Part shown: positions 5,943-7,353 of the stretch, in pieces
Layout: each line of letters opens with the position of its first letter
Numbering within the stretch: the first letter of the stretch is position 1
Assembly (NCBI GenBank): GCA_964625525.1
Contig: CAZVEE010000126.1
Location: forward strand, 1-7,353
Origin: CAZVEE01 sp964625525
Lineage (GTDB): Bacteria; Pseudomonadota; Alphaproteobacteria; JAJFIK01
Direction of reading: 5' to 3'
Length of the DNA stretch: 7,353 nucleotides
The notes under the pieces: generated by a model
What the model saw: the letters and a program-made list of their open reading frames with translations, nothing else
Database searches by the model: none
Told to the model about the DNA's origin: nothing
Made by a program: the position numbers and the translations under genes

Positions 5943-6030
5943 GGCGCGGGCCGCGCGCCTGTGATGGCGTTTCGTCCCGCTGTGCCGTCATATATCGGGA
6001 GGAGTGTGTGTCAGGCGAGATGCACGGTTC

Positions 6031-6046
6031 GCGAGTTTAATCTCGC
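6031..6046. promoter_or_regulatory. Inverted repeat GCGAG-N6-CTCGC
   Basis: Perfect 5-base arms flank the A/T-only centre TTTAAT, about 90 bases upstream of the modular gene's outermost start. An AT-rich centre in a GC-rich region is compatible with a repressor or activator site. No known regulator can be named. Confidence 0.3.
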
Positions 6047-6097
6047 TCAAACCACCACGCTGACACCTGAAACGACCCCTCGTAGCAGGACGAGATC

Positions 6098-6112
6098 TTA
6101 AACGAATCGTAA
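6098..6112. promoter_or_regulatory. CtrA-like box TTAA-N7-GTAA
   Basis: TTAA (6098-6101) and GTAA (6109-6112) are spaced by seven bases. This matches seven of eight positions of the CtrA consensus TTAA-N7-TTAA known from Caulobacter and relatives. It sits in the divergent region and could serve either gene. It matters only if the host is an alphaproteobacterium with CtrA. Confidence 0.3.
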
Positions 6113-6153
6113 AGAGCCGGGAAGGGTGTCCCAGGGCGGGCATGCGCGTTGGC

Positions 6154-6166
6154 GGCGATCATCGCC
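6154..6166. promoter_or_regulatory. Dyad GGCGAT-C-ATCGCC
   Basis: A 13-base dyad with perfect 6-base arms around a single C, about 120 bases upstream of the hydrolase start. Its geometry suits a dimeric repressor site; it could equally form a tiny hairpin. No regulator identified. Confidence 0.3.
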
Positions 6167-6275
6167 TGGCTGTTGCACACCCGCCGCGCCTCACCGCCAC
6201 TGCGCATGGTGCGGTCTCCAAGAGGGGTAGTCCCCATGGGCGGCCATGAGGATAGACTGGCCGAGGTCATGGCAT

Positions 6276-6280
6276 GGAGG
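6276..6280 (+). promoter_or_regulatory. Ribosome binding site GGAGG of the serine hydrolase
   Basis: A perfect GGAGG lies five bases before the ATG at 6286, which decides this start over the in-frame ATG at 6274, four codons earlier, which overlaps the site itself. Confidence 0.75.
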
Positions 6281-6285
6281 CGCTC

Positions 6286-7353
6286 ATGAAATGGACGTGG
6301 ATTGTGGGGGGGCTCGTGGCACTCCTGGTCATTGGCGTGGTGGGGGCCGTTGCCATCGTCTATGGCAGCCTCAACCGCACGGTGATTTGGGATGAGCCGG
6401 CGCAGACCATCGCGGACATCGTCGAAGGCTGGGCGTCCCTGCCTAGCGTACCGGGCGTGCTGCTGCATGTGCAGACGGGGGAGCGGGTGGTGGTGTCAAC
6501 GGCCGCCGGCCACTTGGCCAAGCGCAGTGGCGCGGCGCTCACACCGCAGACGCCGTTCCATACCGCCAGTGTCGGTAAACTGTTCACCGCTGTGACCGTG
6601 TTGCGCCTGCACGAGCGCGGTGTGCTTGATCTTGAGGATCCGGCGGTGCGCCATCTCGCAGAGGCACGTCTGCGCGGTCTCGTGGTGATCGATGGAGAGG
6701 ATTTCGGCAACCAGATCACGCTGCGTCAGCTTCTGGCCCATCGCGCGGGACTGGGCAATACAGACCAGGACATAGCCTTCAATGTGGCCGTGCTCACCCA
6801 GCCCGGCAAACGGTGGACCCCGCAGGAGTTACTCGCCCAGGCTCGGCAGGTGCCCGCTATCGCGCGTCCCGGCGAGCAGACATCCTATGCCTCGCCGGGA
6901 TACTATCTCCTCGGTCTCGTCATTGAGTCGGTGACCCGCCGGCCCTATCACGAGGCCGTCCGTGCGGAGATCTTCACGCCGCTTGCCATGGACGCGACTT
7001 TTGAAAGCACCTGGGAATGGAATCACAAGGCCGAGACCCTGCATCACTATGCCGGCGTGCTTGATCTTAGCCGTTATGATCCGAGCTTTGAGTTTGCCGA
7101 TGGTGGTTTTGTCACCACGGCGGAGGATATGGTCCGCTTCGGCTTGGCACTCGCCAATGGTGGGATCTTCGATGATCCGCAGACGGCTGACCTGATGGTG
7201 TCTGCTCCCGACGCCGAGAGCCAATCGCTTTTTTACCAAGGGCTGGGGCCGTTTGTCGGGCGTCCCCCTGACGCCCCCTGGTTTCTCAGCCATTCCGGTT
7301 TCTGGGGCGTCCATTTCACGGTTTACCCTGAAACGGAAACCGTCGCTGTCATG
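6286..7353 (+). CDS. Membrane-anchored serine hydrolase, beta-lactamase (class C)/penicillin-binding-like family; 3' end outside window
   Basis: The visible 356 residues are open to the window edge. Residues 5-27 (WIVGGLVALLVIGVVGAVAIVYG) form one hydrophobic segment with a short basic N terminus, so the catalytic part should face the periplasm, anchored to the inner membrane. The nucleophile motif SxxK is S95-V-G-K98 (in FHTASVGKLFTA). Other family blocks are LLAHRAGL (149-156, usually LLTHTSGL), SYASPGYYLLG (200-210), DGGFVTTAEDMVRF (272-285) and HSGFWG (336-341), the last replacing the KTG triad as in esterase-like and peptidase-like members. The Tyr-x-Asn motif reads Y201-A-S203, so Asn is replaced by Ser. 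Members include D-Ala-D-Ala peptidases, esterases (family VIII) and beta-lactamases; which reaction this one catalyses cannot be told, and resistance should not be assumed. Start chosen by GGAGG at 6276-6280. It is divergent from the modular protein gene, so it is probably transcribed alone or with genes to the right. Confidence 0.9.
   Translation, partial: MKWTWIVGGLVALLVIGVVGAVAIVYGSLNRTVIWDEPAQTIADIVEGWASLPSVPGVLLHVQTGERVVVSTAAGHLAKRSGAALTPQTPFHTASVGKLFTAVTVLRLHERGVLDLEDPAVRHLAEARLRGLVVIDGEDFGNQITLRQLLAHRAGLGNTDQDIAFNVAVLTQPGKRWTPQELLAQARQVPAIARPGEQTSYASPGYYLLGLVIESVTRRPYHEAVRAEIFTPLAMDATFESTWEWNHKAETLHHYAGVLDLSRYDPSFEFADGGFVTTAEDMVRFGLALANGGIFDDPQTADLMVSAPDAESQSLFYQGLGPFVGRPPDAPWFLSHSGFWGVHFTVYPETETVAVM

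Larger units (their letters stand above)
5943..6285. other. Divergent intergenic region, no gene seen
   Basis: These 343 bases separate the modular protein gene (leftward) from the serine hydrolase gene (rightward). I find no convincing coding frame: the open frames here are continuations of antisense frames. It holds a GCGAG/CTCGC dyad, a CtrA-like box, a GGCGAT/ATCGCC dyad, a small GGGG-TAGT-CCCC dyad at 6224-6235, and the hydrolase ribosome site. No strong -35/-10 pair could be assigned to either gene. Confidence 0.6.

Noticed and set aside
6037..6468. 143-residue minus-strand open frame spanning the divergent region and the hydrolase start
   Set aside because: It overlaps the hydrolase membrane segment antisense and shows no recognisable motif; His/Arg/Pro-rich composition is typical of a shadow frame.
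6829..7314. 161-residue minus-strand open frame
   Set aside because: It is antisense to the conserved YAS-HSG part of the serine hydrolase and has no family features.

Overview
The window is GC-rich and reads like an accessory stretch of a Gram-negative chromosome. An alphaproteobacterium, possibly a marine one of the Caulobacterales/Maricaulales/Hyphomonadales type, fits best. The grounds are a XylE-like sugar porter, a promoter-like GCTA -10 box, a near-match to a CtrA box, and a very acidic, Asp-rich repeat protein. The order-level placement is a guess and no marker gene is present.

Layout. (1) Bases 1-507 hold genomic wreckage. The end of an IS3-family transposase catalytic domain is joined in frame to the C-terminal third of a YtcJ-like (family 3) amidohydrolase, and that frame is then broken by one in-frame TGA at 142. 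(2) Bases 508-605 are a short control region with two small dyads and a candidate promoter. (3) Bases 606-2024 (+) encode a complete 12-helix major facilitator sugar porter that keeps the sugar-binding and proton-coupling residues of E. coli XylE. (4) A hairpin at 2061-2096 separates it from the convergent gene. (5) Bases 2097-5942 (-) encode a 1281-residue acidic modular protein. Its order is concanavalin A-like domain, LamG-like domain, then R1-Calx-beta-R2-Calx-beta-R3, where R is a roughly 116-residue domain present three times. The modules are joined by Asp/Gly/Thr/Ser- or Pro/Glu-rich linkers. (6) Bases 5943-6285 are a divergent intergenic region with several dyads. (7) From 6286 (+) to the right edge runs a membrane-anchored serine beta-lactamase-like hydrolase, truncated by the window end.

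Functional reading. The porter would bring a pentose or hexose across the inner membrane. The modular protein looks like an extracellular, probably calcium-stabilised, carbohydrate- or surface-binding protein. The serine hydrolase would face the periplasm. No operon links these three genes: the porter and the modular gene converge, and the modular gene and the hydrolase diverge. A shared pathway is therefore not shown. The most notable item is the modular protein: its thrice-repeated R domain, its repeat-built linkers, and the lack of any visible signal peptide or RTX repeats to explain its export.
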